Source: Aphrophora alni
Lineage: Eukaryota > Arthropoda > Insecta > Hemiptera > Aphrophoridae
DNA length: 64,000 bases
Direction: 5' to 3'
Assembly (NCBI GenBank): GCA_963513935.1
Contig: OY740768.1
Span: 16,418,590 to 16,482,589, forward strand
Positions 1 to 13,975 of the stretch are shown here, in pieces. The translations under genes were made by a program, and so were the position numbers. How positions within the stretch are numbered: position 1 is the first letter of the stretch; every line of letters starts with the position of its first letter. The notes beneath the pieces are model-generated. The model saw nothing but the letters and a program-made list of their open reading frames with translations, had not been told where the DNA came from and searched no databases.

Positions 1-3000
1 ATTGCTTCTCTATAATGAGTGGATAATACATATCATGTGCTGCAATTGAAGTTATATTTCTGAAGACAAATAGGATTAATGTACAATAACGTGTAGCTAT
101 ATGACGATCACTGAGATATCCGTAAATTACTACAGCTTTTCTATTATAAATTGAAATATAGATATAAATTAAAATGTACACATTATTCTATATAAAATCT
201 TTGTCGTGATAAATCATAAATCGAGGGAATTATTCCCCGAAGAATATATGTACAGAGTTTCACAAATATACGAAATTGTTAAATATATCTCGACAAAATA
301 AAGATTGATATTCGTAATTAATTAGGAGAATATAATTTAGTGAAAATATTACTTCATGACATGTGATAAAGTTTTCCGTAGACACAATGTGACTTAACAC
401 GGAAAATTGTTTTTTTTTTTTCAATTTTAAATCAACAATTCTTCTTCTAAAGAGTGAGGAGTATTTATCCCCAGTGACCAACATCGATCTAACGTGGAAT
501 ATTTGCACATGATCCAGCTGTAATACATACGATAGGCCTTCGTATCAGTATACCTTAGCTTCCGAGTTCACTGTGTATCCGTCCATCAAACACCAGTTTT
601 ACCTTCTTCCTTATCCATTTGTATGTTTAGGTGATATTAAATGAGCAGTGACAAAAGAATAGACCAATTACCTGCCGAAATCCTGACTGCTTATAAGAGA
701 CGTTTAATGCTCCACTGATGTTGATCCATCAAAAATCTCAGAATTGTTAGATATTTAAAATGATACTTTTTTTTCTATTTTTCAAAGAATATTAGGACTA
801 TTTTTAGTGAGTTTTGACTATGAACAATTTATTTAGGATTGAATATAATGATAAAAATATTGGATGTTCAAACAAAGAGTAATATATTGTTCCATACATA
901 TTTAATGAATATCAAATATAAAATGATGATATCAGGAATATTTGCAATACTTTTGGAACAATTCTAATACCCGGTAAATAAGAAACAGTGTCAATAACTT
1001 TAATACAAATGATTTATTACACTTCACGTCAAGTCAAAATAATGTTATGTTGATTTATCAGTTTTTTTATTTATTTCCAAGATAATTAATAACTTGTTGA
1101 CTATAAACTACAAGGTCTACCAGAGCTGAGGTATAATGACATGAGTGAAGGAAGGAGAGGCTATATATAAATATGTACAAAATCCCTGAAGGGCTGAGTT
1201 AAGGAAACGAAGACATTGATAGAAACATATATTCAAATATATAGTATTTTAATGTTCGACATGGCATGACACAACTCGAATTAAATACAGAAATTAACAA
1301 ACAGAATTGAGAAGAAAGGTGGTCCGAGATTAGGCCTACGACAAAATTAAGATGCAAGTGGAGGCCGTACTTTTGTAAAAGGAAAAATAAGTAACAGATT
1401 GTAAGTTACATTATAACAGGATCTTATTGACCATGCTCATTTGCAACATTCTATCTAACTACCAAGTTTTAAATACAGAAAGAATTTAAACATACTGATA
1501 ACAAGATAATTATAAGTAAACATCCTTTGTTGTTTAACACTAAGGGCTGAAATTTGTTTCATTTAGAACTATTTTTCAAATTTCAAAGTTATAATTTATG
1601 GAATTAAATATTTTAACAATGAAGTAATCCATTTTAAGATTAAATAGTAAAATTACATAATATTATACTTTAAAAATACATACCCAAGAAATTATATGTC
1701 AGAAAGGGTATTAGTAGTGAAATTTCAAAACATATAATTTATTTTTTGGAAATTAAATAAATTCGGTACATTGTAAATTATAAGTGTTTAATCTGTGTGA
1801 AACTGTTATACCTTTTCCATATAAACAAAGTTAAATCCTATACTTCAAATCACCAACATAATATGTCAATTTAATTCAAAAATATAAATCTTCCTGTATA
1901 TTTCCTGTAAATATATTTCTTTCCTTTCTCCCCCAAATCAAACAACTTCTGATGTAAATACTTTGACCTTTTTTAAAGTTCAATATTACGTGTTAAATGA
2001 AAAGGTTAAATATTCACTCAACCTTAAAAGTACTTCCATAAAAAAAAATTCTTTTTTTAGTTTATTTTTAGAGAGAAAGTTATCTAATGTCGAGATTTTG
2101 GTTACTTGAGTTTTGAGATCCCATGATTCAAAACAACTGGTTATTGGTTTTTGTCTGTAGTCAATCGTTTTCACATGTTCATTGTTTTATAGCACAAACG
2201 CGTGAACCAATGTTAATAGTATTTTATAAATGGGATATATAATAATAAAAATTAAATTGTACATTACGTTAATTGTTTACTTCAAGCAATAACAATCGAA
2301 AATTGTTTTAAATGAAAAATCTCAATATTTTATCTTCTGAAAATTGGCAATGAAATGTGATTGTTGTGCCTCTTGGTATGGTTAAATTTCGGATCAAGGT
2401 TATTGTTATGAATGGTACGACTGATGGTAAAAACTTAGTGACACCTATTATTTTAAGAAAGATAAAAGTAATTAAGAGAGATAGTAAAATATAAAAGCAC
2501 ATAATATACTAGCACATACCTCAGAGCGTAAAATAATGAAATTAGTAAATAAGCTCTGTGTAAAGGGTTACAAAATTATTAAGTTGAGGCGATGGATTTG
2601 TCGCACTACAAATAGAGTTAGGCTTCGTTATTTTGTGGTTTGGGGTTTTTCCTTGTTCATATACAGACACCACAGTGCTCTAGTGATTTGTTTACATATT
2701 TTATAATTTTGTATATGAAATATAGTTCTCATTAAAACTCGTAGTACGCATAAGTAATAGTCAATAATATTAATTTTCATAATTTTATTGCAAATCATTT
2801 TTTATACTATGAAATGAAAGGGAACAGAGTTTTTTTTTTCAAAATAAACACATTATATGTACAATATACAACCATTCGTTGCAATGAATAACTCGTTATT
2901 ATTAGTTGTATACAAACGCTCCTAGGAATGGATGAAATACTGATGTTGCTAGTTGTAATTCCTGTCAGACGGGTTTCTGTGTATGTGACAATTGAGAATG

Positions 3001-4372
3001 TTAACTTAGTCTTTGAAACAATGTCTTGAATTGTATTGTACAATTAATTGTAGTGTTTCTTTCATTTAGTAATTGAAATGTGGGAAACACAAACAATTTT
3101 CCAACTTTGAAGTATAAAGAAAATAATAATTTATTATTAAGCAATATAAAAACATAATAATTAATATTATTTGTTTATCAATGTCAGCCACATGTGATCA
3201 ATTATATTCCACAAAAATTATAATACCTAATCATTCAAACCATCTGCTCTTGAATGACAATATATTTTATCTTTACTCGACTTTAACCCTCCCTTATAAA
3301 TATTTTGTAAAATATAAAGAACCAATGAAAAATTATATAATGAATATAAAAACTCAAGTCAGGTCTTCTCAGAGCACACTTTACCAATCCACTTTTCACT
3401 AAGAGCAAGTGGAGAAGTTGGGCACGCTATCTTGTGAAAAATGCCACTAATGTTATTTTCCTGTTCAATGTGTTCCACTTGAGGGAAATCGAAAAGTTAT
3501 AATATATCCAAACTAACCAAGGCTGTGAGTTTATCTCCTACAAGGAATGCAAGCAGTCCTATTACGTAATTGTTTATTAAACTGAAAAATACACACACTT
3601 TCAGCGAATCTCTCACATCTTCCAATATATCATTCGTTTGTTCAGATCACCAGATTCTGAAGGTAGGCAGATTCACACAACTATTTACGTTAAATGTTAC
3701 TTCTTTACCGAATATTAGACTACTAGTTTCAAATACTGTATTTGTTCTTCAAATGTTACTAAATAATTCATTTGAAAATGGAAAGGTCTAGGACCATCTA
3801 CAGGTGTAGTTATTATTTTTCTGGATATTATAAGCCCAAAAGCTTGTGGGTGACGTTATGAATTTCACCTGAGATTTACACCACTAAACTACGACTATCT
3901 ATAGGTTTGTTGGGCCTACGTATAGATTGATGTATTCATTAAAAGTTTTCGACCGATGGTCTGAGTCCTACAGAAAAATTAGTTTTATACCAACATTCTC
4001 TGTTAACTGGTTATACCATCTTGTGTTCTTTTTGTAACTTTGAACGGTCTGTTGAACTTTGAAATGTTTTTCTGTTGAACGGCCGTCATTGCACTGACTG
4101 TTAAAGCAACTATAATTTGTGCGCAATTTCTTGAAGTAGTGGTTGAGGTACAATCACAATTTTTAATTCTTGGACATTCCCCGAATACTTTCATAAACAG
4201 AAATATATGTTTTTATCATTCAATTTTCGAATTTTGATTTAAAAAGGACTTATTTTTTAATTACCACCTTGAGTAAACATCAAATTGAATAATCAATTAC
4301 AAAAAAATCATAGGTAAACAAATCAAAGTAGTTTAATAAATATTATTAAATTTCTTAAAAATGTTAATAAGC

Positions 4373-4374
<2 letters not shown>
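1..4374. other. AT-rich DNA, no gene supported
   Basis: All reading frames here are broken by stops at the rate expected for this base composition, and no transposon protein motif is visible. The only mildly GC-richer patches are about 430-720, 1100-1400 and 2540-2680. The last has a 46-codon open stretch on the minus strand but no convincing splice acceptor. I see nothing else. Confidence 0.6.

Positions 4375-4411
<37 letters not shown>
4375..4411. repeat. (TA)n microsatellite
   Basis: About 37 bp of uninterrupted TA dinucleotides. Confidence 0.95.
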
Positions 4412-4413
<2 letters not shown>

Positions 4414-7129
4414 CAGTATTTAAAATTTCGTTGTTTACTTGAGGTCCATTATTTGTTATACATGTACCTAGTTGATGTAATTCACCTTGTATTAACTTTT
4501 TTTTAAAGTGAATGAGCTTATTATACTTACTCTACTTTTTATTAATTGTTTATACTCATTTTACTTTCTTAAAATATATCATAAACTTTTCCTCATTCAT
4601 GTAAATTACATTAACGCAAATTATATTCTTCCCTTCTTCCAAATTCATATTTATTTTCTACATCAACATAATATTTATCCTATTTTTCCTTACTTTCTAT
4701 GTTAGTTCTTCCAAATAATATTTCATCCCTTCTGTTATTTCTTTCTTTCTCCAATTCACATTTATTCCATGTCTATTAAAACACATTTTTCCTCATCCTT
4801 CACTATCATTTCCTTCGAATCACGTTTTTAATAACTCTATTCATATGTTTACCAGATTAAAAAAAGATTGTTTCCTTCTATCTAATCGGATAAATATGTA
4901 CTCGTTCCCTTCTAAACATATATCTTATATTAACAGTATTGCATTTTTCTTCTTTCCCGTATTTTCCATATCCCTCAGAATGATATTTCTTTCTTTCAAT
5001 TCAATTTTTCCCTTTCTTGAGTTTAGCATAACTGACCCTATTCTATCTCTAAAACAGACAGATGATTTAAAGTCAGAAAAACACTCTCCTAAAGTGATTG
5101 GAAACACTCTAATTGACGTAAAGTTATTGCAGAAACTCAATTCACTTCCATGTCAAGTTATTGTTCAGAATGAAATTTCACCTGATTGTTACAGATCGTT
5201 TTGACTGCACCACCTTCGACATGGAAGAATAAAATATATGTCATACCTATATTAGTTTTTAAAAAAATTTTCCTTTGTGTCTTAGACTACTTAATTAATT
5301 TTTTGTATATACTATGTAGTATATACAAAAACTTTCATCAAAAAATTTTTATGAAAAATCTTCATCTTTTTCTACAACTTAATATCAATTGTTTGCCACG
5401 TATGGACAAAATAATGATTTGTATAAGTCAACTTTTAATTAGTAAAAGAAGATTATAAATTGCATTACAAACTCAATGAGTAAAATATAAAACCAGAACG
5501 TCATGTGCTTTTGAGCAAAAATGTAATAACCGAAATAGCAGACAACTGCATCAAAACCTTTCACATTATTTTACAGTAGTTTACATACGACTAGAGTTCA
5601 CTTGTTTTTCACACTTATTTTTATAAACGTCTGTGACGTGAGTTTAAAGATCGAGTTCACTCATTGTACATCAGAGAGAGATGTGGGCGAGAGTCTGAGA
5701 TGGAATTGACAGACTGGAAGTAATAGGGGGAAGTTGATCAGTGAAACAGAGAATTTAATGAATAGCGATATAGATTCATTTCAAAATGTATTTTTATCAT
5801 CCCGAATGGACAAATAAAAACATTTAGAGATATATCATCAACACTGTTTATTTGAAACAGAAAATTAGTGTACATGTGTGTTAAAGATCATACAAATTAA
5901 GATTAGATATTTGCATAGGGATTTAGATTTTTTTTTTTGAAATTATCATTCAATATTGTAGCTCTTGTCAGTTTTATTGACATTTATTAGCTTCAGTGAA
6001 ATATTTGTTTTTTAAACGACATCTATATTGCCGCCTTGTTGTTTTATTTTTAGTCACATTTACGTAAACTAGTTGTCACAAGCACAAATTTATGTTTTAT
6101 TTTTTGTAAATTGTTAAATAAAACCACGTTTATGATTTTTTTTTTTCAACTTTTTAGTATTTAAGATTTTTAAAGCAAATATATGTTTTCTTAATTCTAA
6201 TATCTTTCATTGATTTTAACTAATTTTCTAAAACACTTATTATTACTGCTCTATTCTAGTTGATTGTTACTCATTCTTGCAAAGCTTTAGGGAAGGGGGG
6301 GAATGTTTCGTCAAACATTAATCGAAGTTAAATTTTATGATACATTATATCATTATCGATAATACACAAATGTGCAAAGTTTGAAGAAAATCGTTTCAGT
6401 TGAAATGCCTCAAAAATTATTATAGGGTTTTATCTACATAAACGGAGGAGTCATGTTAAATAAAACCCTACAATAATTTATTTATTTTTTAGAAATTTGA
6501 AATAGAACATTTAAGGTTTTTAACAAAATATAAGTGTATAAAAGTTTAGGTTAGAAAATCTGACAGCTTTTCAGTTACAAAATTGGATGGAGTACTAGTT
6601 TTTCATACACAAAATCGATTTTGGAATATGAAAGAAATTCTGGGTTATAATTAGTCGTACAAAAATCATACCTTCTTTAAAACTGAAATATTGGAGATGA
6701 AGTGTGAAACATGTATGCAGATGTTAAAAAACAATCATTACAATATATATTAACGTGCGAATATTATAAAAACTATGTCTACTATTTGTGCAAATTTGTA
6801 TAGACTGAAATCTGTAGTCAATTACAATAACGCGTGATTTTTCCTAAATGGTTCTCTCTAAGGTTCTTAAAAGCCGTTTCGATTCAATTGGAGGGTTCAC
6901 ATCTGATAAGAAGCAGAACTTAAAATACATGCGTTTCGATTTTACGGTCACGTTGCTTTGCCTGAGGTAGAAATTGTCATGAAAGAGTTGATTTATGTTT
7001 CAACTACAAATAGGCTTACACACACAACTTCTCCCTCTATCTCCAACACATACCCAAACACAAACATGTGCGAGTATATAAATATAAAATTTTTAATGTG
7101 GCATCATCAGCTGAATATAATCTCTTTAT
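4412..7129. other. AT-rich DNA with a pyrimidine-rich strand segment
   Basis: The + strand from about 4500 to 5060 is strongly biased to T and C, with recurring CTTCC and TTCTTC runs. This lowers the stop-codon rate and explains the 119-codon open frame at 4845-5204. That frame shows no recognisable domain, so I do not call it a gene. The rest has no supported gene. Confidence 0.5.
5300..5331. repeat. Short perfect hairpin
   Basis: Arms of 15 bp (5300-5314 and 5317-5331) are perfect inverted complements separated by only 2 nt. They could extrude as a small cruciform or fold in RNA. There is no sign that this is a terminator or a gene. Confidence 0.8.
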
Positions 7130-7264
7130 TTAGAAACCTAAAAGTTAAAATTGAGGAACCATATAAATCAGGAACCTATCGAATATAATGTGGAGCATGT
7201 TCTATGAAATAAAATGGGCAAACTAAAAGATATATTGAGATATGAGATAAAAAACTAATATAAT
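7130..7264 (+). pseudogene. Penelope-like GIY-YIG endonuclease fragment, decayed
   Basis: Translation of + frame 7168-7264 gives SGTYRI, a stop, then CGACSMK, a stop, then NGQTKRYIE. The order matches the GIY ... C..C ... YIGQT(K/R)R core of the GIY-YIG endonuclease at the C-terminus of Penelope-like retroelements, where IYKI.C...C...YIGQTKR is typical. The upstream residues (NLKVKIEEPYK) resemble the linker that precedes GIY in these elements. Several in-frame stops show that it is dead. It is short and isolated: no reverse transcriptase and no 3' tail can be seen. The match is by motif only, so the call is tentative. Confidence 0.45.
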
Positions 7265-10200
7265 AGTCAATTCTTAATTTATAGTAGGCCTAATAAATCA
7301 CCAATTTCTGAATTTAGTAGAAAAAACCATCTATTTAAAAGAGAAAATAGTAAACATTTGAAAATATTTACAAAATTCATTATGTAGTAATAAATTATTG
7401 GGACACCACTTTTTTATATTAACAAACGTAGTAATGCAATTATAAATAATGGAATTGTTCTTATGTAAATTATTTACTGATGTAAAATAGAATTGTATGA
7501 ATATTACTTTATTATTATTGTATTTTGTACATATGTTACTAAGAATAAAGGAGGGTGTTCGTTAACGCCTATAGAAGGTTGTCAAATCTGTTTAGAATTC
7601 CCCCTCTCCCTCCTACCGAAGTCTGTATAAATACAAAGGGAAGAACAGTACTAGTTTAATAATACTTTGGTGACATTGTCTTTAAAACGAGGTTGATTTA
7701 ATAAACGCATTTCTGAAAAATGTGTTCTAAAAAATATAAAACATCTCATAAATTTATATTATCATTAAAACTGCCACCAACTGAAATGCACGTTTTCCAG
7801 CGTGGGTGTTTGCAGATATTATTTTCTTTCTCATCTCACAGTTAGCTAATTTTCATATTTACTTAAATATTGTTTAATAGATCTAAGAAGAACACTGCTC
7901 ATATATGGGTTGAATAAGGTTTTTTTAGGGGGGGGGTAATATGTGACAATATATTGTTGTTATTTATATAAACTTGTTAAAATGAAACTCTCTACATCCA
8001 ATAAAGGCGATGGCCATGATTTGTAAAATTAAATTGTTTTTGAATTTTTTCTAGACATTATTACGAAGCGATTATTAATCAAATAAAGGAAAATGTGCTC
8101 GGTAATATTAATAAATCGGGGAAAATTCAATGTTAAATTGTGTGGCAGTGATTTGTATACGAAACAGTTCATAACACAAATAAGGGCGAATGCAATAATA
8201 AAGATCTAAATATCAATTTATAAATTCCATTTAAATATGAAGTCGATTATCAATATAACTGAAAGTAAAAATTCGTGTACCTTCAACATTAATTCTAGAC
8301 TGGAAGAATATGTAAAATCGATCTCTTATAAATATAATAGAATATAAAATTAGGGAAATTGAATCAACAGAAGTGTATAAAATATGGAAAGCACGTGTTC
8401 TATATTAATGATCTTTGAAAAAAATAGAATAACAATACACAAGAAAAATGTTAAGTAATATAATGAATTTTTAATAAAAGATTTTTACTATTGTTATTAG
8501 AATTTGTTTAGTTTTTATCATACTTAGTTGTATTTTACCTTTGAAAGTAAAATCGATTCAATTTAAACATTTAAAACGTTGAGACAGGTAATTTAATATG
8601 TGTTAGACTGTTTTTAATTTTTTGTAAGCAATGAATTTAGTATATACTTTATCCTGTAATATTGTGAAACTATCTCTGGTACTGTCTGCTACAAAGAAAG
8701 TGCTTATTGTAGAAAATTGTGTTTACTTCCATTTGATGATGACGGTACTGCTCCTAACAGTGTATGTTGTATGTAACTTTGCGTTAAAACATTCTAAACT
8801 TTAAAAAGAGAACAAGTTAGATGTGATTACACTTAGAATTTTAATATAATATGGCTATTGGCAAATGTAAAAATATATTTTTTTAATGCCTAATGTATTG
8901 GGAATTATGACAAAAAATTGTAATTACTTTAATACGATTTTTTTAGACTGTAAATCGATACTAATTCACTTATTTTTTTCGGCGAAAAGAATTTCAAAAT
9001 ATTGATATGTTACCACTTTCAAATTTAACTCCCTTCTAGAACAAGACTCTTTAAAATAGATAATTTCTTACTTTATTTCTGTCTTCTAATAATTGTTGAC
9101 TTCTAGTTTATTTTACAAGAATTAAACTGAATCCACTTCATTCTTCATGGCTCTGAGTTATCTGAAGATTAAATGTGGAACCATGAAATTTATTAAACGA
9201 ACCATCATTCAGATATTTTGCGATATCTTAGAAATAGTATTCTACATCCTCGGGAATATAAATTTAAAGAAAAAAGAATATCATCTAATCTTCACTAACC
9301 TCATTATAAACATCTAAAACAACTGACTGATTACTTCATCGTTTGTGGCCGATATTGTTTCCAACAAAGCTAAAATATGTTCACTTATCTGGTTTAAAAT
9401 AACTGTATGCTCTTAAGCTGTATCCAAATTTAGTAATTATTGTTGAGGTTTATTCTTTTGCATAACAAAAGCACTTCCGACAGGGATTTTCAAATTCGTA
9501 CAAGTAATTTAAAATAACTAATTAAACACAATCTCCATTATTTTAAACAAATGTCAACGTGCTTTTCATTTTCTCAATCAGATAAAGTCTACTTAGATGT
9601 TATGGATGTATAAGTTTTTATTATAAATTAACTATTTTACATTTTATTGACTCTCCATTAACTACACATTTTTATAAATGATACAAATTTATATTTAATC
9701 GAATTAGAAAATATGAAAACAGGTAAATCATTTTTCACAATAATTCAATTTTAATTTATACCCTTGTCAAATTATTACTTTTGTAAGAGACTCCGAGTGT
9801 GATTTACTTTAGAAAACCATCATAAAATTATGTTAGTAAAAGTTGTGTAAAATAGAAATTTGTAACTGACATTCAAAAGCTGTAACGACTTTTCATTAAT
9901 AATAATAATACTCAACTTGGAATGGGATATTGATCCTGGCTTTTAATACAAGCATCGATCATAAACTAGTTTAGGATTGTGTCTTAATTGCTTTATAATA
10001 TTTTGTTGTTTAGGTTTTGAGAAATAGACTTATGACGTCGATTGTAAGATGAGATACAATGTAACAGAAAATTTTAGTTAAACAACCAATGATTTAACGA
10101 CACATTTATTGGTAAAATGTTACTATCAAAAATCCCATAGCAATTTATAAAGGGAAAAAATATGCTTGTATTGCACCTTTTCTTTATATTATGGCTTCAG

Positions 10201-13200
10201 GAGAATAAGTTTGCCCATTACAAGAGTTACAGATCGCAGACCAAAAAAGAAGAAATATATGACATGCAATTTGTTTCTACGTTTCTTTAAACAAATTTAT
10301 GGAGAAATATTTTATCCCTAAGATTAAAAATGTATATAATTGTTTATGTAATATTATTAGAAATGGAAGTTTGACGTTGGTTACAAAATTTTTTCTTTAT
10401 ATTATATCACTACAGTATTTCTCTGTTATTGAACGTTATCACGAACAGTAAAATTAGTTTTATATTCGTGAATTAAATCGTCATATAATATGGTTTTAGT
10501 TTAATTATCATAGGTGCATGACCGGATATGAACTAGTTTCAGAAAAAAAAACAGGTTATTGGAGAATGGCTTTCATTTATAAAATGATCTGTATTATTAA
10601 TTCCACTAAATGTAGTTTCACTGAAGCAAATATTTATTCTCAGTATGCTAAATTAAATAATAATTAATGTTCATATAAGTCACAGTCAGTGCAAAAAAGT
10701 ATGAACTTAATATTCTAACTTAACCAATCCGTTATTGAACAAATTAATAAATCAAAAACAAGTGTAAAATATAGTTAGAATATCTACTGATGTTTCGTGT
10801 ATGTAACAAAAATCAAATACCTCAAAATAAAATAAGAACTTTAATAATGTTTTACTAGGAACACGTTCAATATGTCAACTTAACAATTACTAATTGAAGT
10901 AAAGTATTATGTTTATTCTTTTACGGATATTTCTCTTAGATTTAACAGCTTGAATGGAAAAGCTTATAATTACAAAATTAATTATTACCTGTTATTTTCA
11001 ACTAGAACGAAATTCCTTCCTTACTTTTAAAGATGAACCATTACAAATAATGATGTTACAAATAATTTCCTTGCTGTTGTGTTTCATTACTGTATTTTAC
11101 AAAGTTACGATAGCAGTTTTTTTAAATTTAAATTTGTCTCTACTCTTGTAATAAAATTTTACCTATTTGATTAAATTTTGAAAATAAGGTAATCAAATTG
11201 TAAAGAAAATATCTTAAATAAATTACTTTAAGCTACTTTTTATATTATTTACCGTTTTAATGTAAGTGGTGGATTATATCATCACATGGTGTAAGTCTGT
11301 TTGTCTTTATACCTACTTTACATAAGGAAAGAAAGTATATCCTCTTGTGGGCAGAGTAGTGTATTTTTTAAAACAAGCAAGCACTACAAGCAGCGATGCT
11401 TAGAGTGGTAATTCTCAGCTGACCGACAGTCTTATAATAGTAACAGTAAATAATATAGTAACTTATATTACTAATAGTGCATTTTGTTATAAAAGCAAAA
11501 TATTACCAGTTACTAAGTAATGGTTTGTAAATTTGAATGTATCACACATTTATTTAAGCATTTAAAAATATTGTATACACTACGTTCATATGTCAAATAA
11601 AATTGGACCATACCATGAAGAGCTGAAAAGAACGTTAGACTTATAAAATTATTTAAAAAACTCCATAATGATAAACTATATTATTGAAAAGATATTTAGG
11701 TGACATTTCTCAATTTAATTGTCATTGAACACAGAAAAATTGGTTTTATATCGTGTTTTTGTTTGAGTTCTGTTGATAAATGTTTCTTTACCATTTGACG
11801 ACATGCGGTACACGGATCGAAAATTACATTAATACCATTTCTAAGTAGAAATGGCAGTGTAAACCCCAAAAGATAATTTGACTATTACATAAATATATTT
11901 AAAATGTTATTTTTAAAAAGATACCACATACAATTAGACTGAATACGTTCATCCTTTTTAGGCATCTGCAATATAATATCCGTTCAGAAATAAATGATTG
12001 TCAGGTTGTTGAATGGGAGATCTGAATTATTGGTTTAGTTCTAAAAAGTAAATGGACACGTGTATTTTTTAACATTGAGTTAAAAAAAAATACTTTCGAT
12101 AAAAGCGATAAAATATAAAACATAACTAACACTGTTCTCTATTTAATGGAATTTCACACGGGTACCTTTTAACTTTTTGTATATATGGGTCGATAAGTTA
12201 TTCATTTCTAAAACAAATTGTAAGCCAAATTATATCTTTTACTCGTCGATTGTTCTGCAAAATTTTTTGTAGTGGTTTTATTTTTTTAACAAAACTACGT
12301 AATTATACTTATAATCCAACATTATAAATTCACAATTTATTGACTCAGTTTAGTTTTGAATAATTGTCTATATAAATGAGGTGTTTTTAATATCTACTAC
12401 GGTTAGCAATGAAGATTTAATAACGTCAGTGCTGGAGTGAAAGAAGAGGCAGGAATTATTAAACGCAAAGGAAGTCAAATGACGCCCACCTATTCTTTAT
12501 TTCTATTGAATTTCCTCACATTTTTGTGTGTGTGTTTAATAAATTGTGAGGATAAAAGATTCATATTTTTTTCATTGTTAATACATACTGGGCTCATTCT
12601 ACTTTCCATGATTCTGCCCATTTAAATTTCCAGTTAAATAAAGAAAACAAATCAAAAACACAAGTTTACACATTTAATACATTAATAAAATTCCAAATTA
12701 TTCCAGAAATATTGTGATTCAATTATTTTATTACTTATTGGTTTTCATATGGAAATAATCATTTTTCACATGTAGCTATTTCTTAAATAAATTAGAACTA
12801 CACAGACTGATTGTGTTTTGTTTGGAAACAAACTGTTTGTCATTGGTTCTAAATCGAATGTCTACAGATGTAGAGTATTCATCCAAACCCTTGCTCGCTG
12901 TTAATGATCACGTGATTACCTTACAATTGAAGCTATTGAATCCATTCTCTAACATAGTACTAGATTGACTTCTTTATTTACTAAGTATATAAGAAAAGGT
13001 GAGAGATCTTTCATTTATATAAACAAAAAGATATTTTATATTCATTCTTACAACATTATATTGATTTATGTTCTTAACATATTTTATAATATAAAATGGT
13101 TATTGATTTTCAGAAAGAAAAAAGCGAAATTATATCAAATACAATTTGTTTTCAAACAATCCGTTGTTGTTTGATTAAACTGCTTGATAATAAATGTGAT

Positions 13201-13489
13201 TCTATCCTTTCAAAAATGTTCATAATTATCTTCAAGCATTGTTTCTCCTCCTTGTTTTGGAAAATTAAATCAAATACCACTATCGACAATTTATAATGAA
13301 AAACTAACTTTAACCATTATCTCATAATTTAAATTTTAACGTTACCCTTTTATAACAACATTGATCATCATATTATACTGAAATCTATGACATTGAATGC
13401 AGGGGTATCTCTGCAGATAGTTGTTGTGTGTTTCATGAAATGAGTCACCTAAACTAATGAAGAGCTAGTTCTTCATTTGTCTTCCTAAA
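7265..13489. other. AT-rich DNA, no gene supported
   Basis: There is no recognisable transposon motif, RNA gene or convincing exon. Two open stretches were examined and set aside. One is about 35 codons at 8660-8770 (+). The other is 12437-12625 (+), whose second methionine begins a hydrophobic, signal-peptide-like run, but nothing supports splicing or translation. Confidence 0.5.
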
Positions 13490-13975
13490 GCTCTTATAAA
13501 CAGAAGCAGGAGGCACGAACCTATCACTGATGGGTCAAATCTTTGCTCTGAGGAAGCTGAACATAAGGTGTACAAAATGTCGTCTAAGTACTCGTGCAGC
13601 AAATCACAATCACTGTTTCCCCCCTTCACAATTTCTATCGGAACGTACACTTTTTTGTCCCTTTTGCCAATAACTAACCAATTTCTAGCACAGTAAACAA
13701 ACCCGTTTCATCCATTTTCCAGCTGTCCGAGGGTTGAAACTGGTAAGTATCCATTACCTTTTCTGTGTTAGAAAAAAATACCTCATTTCTTTCAATTGAG
13801 TTTAATAATTATTCTATTTACACTTGTTGTTTCAATTTTTCGAACACTAAAAGAGGGATTTCTTTTCATAAATGAATAAAACCAGTCTTTTTTTGTTGAA
13901 GGTATGTTTTACAGAATGTTTCTCAGGGAATTAAAATCCAGCTTCTCTTTGAGCTCCGACGATATGACACCTAAG
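13490..13975 (-). pseudogene. Tigger/pogo-type transposase (Tc1/mariner superfamily), degraded
   Basis: Reading the minus strand gives, in order, successive parts of a Tigger/jerky-type transposase split over shifted frames. They are HSVKHTFNK (about 13893-13925), DWFYSFMKRNPSFSVRK (about 13835-13887), FFSNTEKVMDTYQFQPSD then SWKMDETGLFTV (about 13691-13780), LLAKGTKK, and RGETVIVICC (about 13600-13625). A weaker VPP motif lies near 13515. In this family the helix-turn-helix DNA-binding region precedes the DDE catalytic core, and the D of MDETG is the first catalytic aspartate. At least three frameshifts and several stops make it non-functional. The N-terminal DNA-binding part and the end of the DDE domain are not recognisable, and no terminal inverted repeats were found. 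A 61-codon open frame at 13465-13650 on the same strand is an out-of-frame shadow of this relic. Confidence 0.85.

Noticed and set aside
2545..2682. 46-codon minus-strand open stretch near a GAG|GTATGT donor
   Set aside because: The open frame ends in a stop before the donor, and the frame that reaches the donor is very short. No acceptor with a pyrimidine tract was seen.
4845..5204. 119-codon open frame on the + strand
   Set aside because: It lies partly in a pyrimidine-rich tract that lowers stop frequency. It has no recognisable domain or splice context, and a frame this long is expected by chance in such a region.
8660..8775. 35-codon + strand open stretch (TISGTVCYKESAYCRKLCLL)
   Set aside because: It has no acceptor upstream and no donor downstream. 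The cysteine spacing matches no domain I can name.
9160..9200. CTGAAGA followed by a GAAA-like stretch
   Set aside because: No stem II can form between them and there is no palindrome after GAAA.
12437..12625. Open frame with a hydrophobic, signal-peptide-like stretch and an upstream TATATAAAT
   Set aside because: TATA-like strings are everywhere in DNA this AT-rich. There is no second exon or domain, and the length is within chance.
13465..13650. 61-codon minus-strand frame that reads like protein
   Set aside because: The adjacent frame of the same strand carries the transposase motifs (MDETG...RGETVIVICC), so this frame is an out-of-frame shadow.
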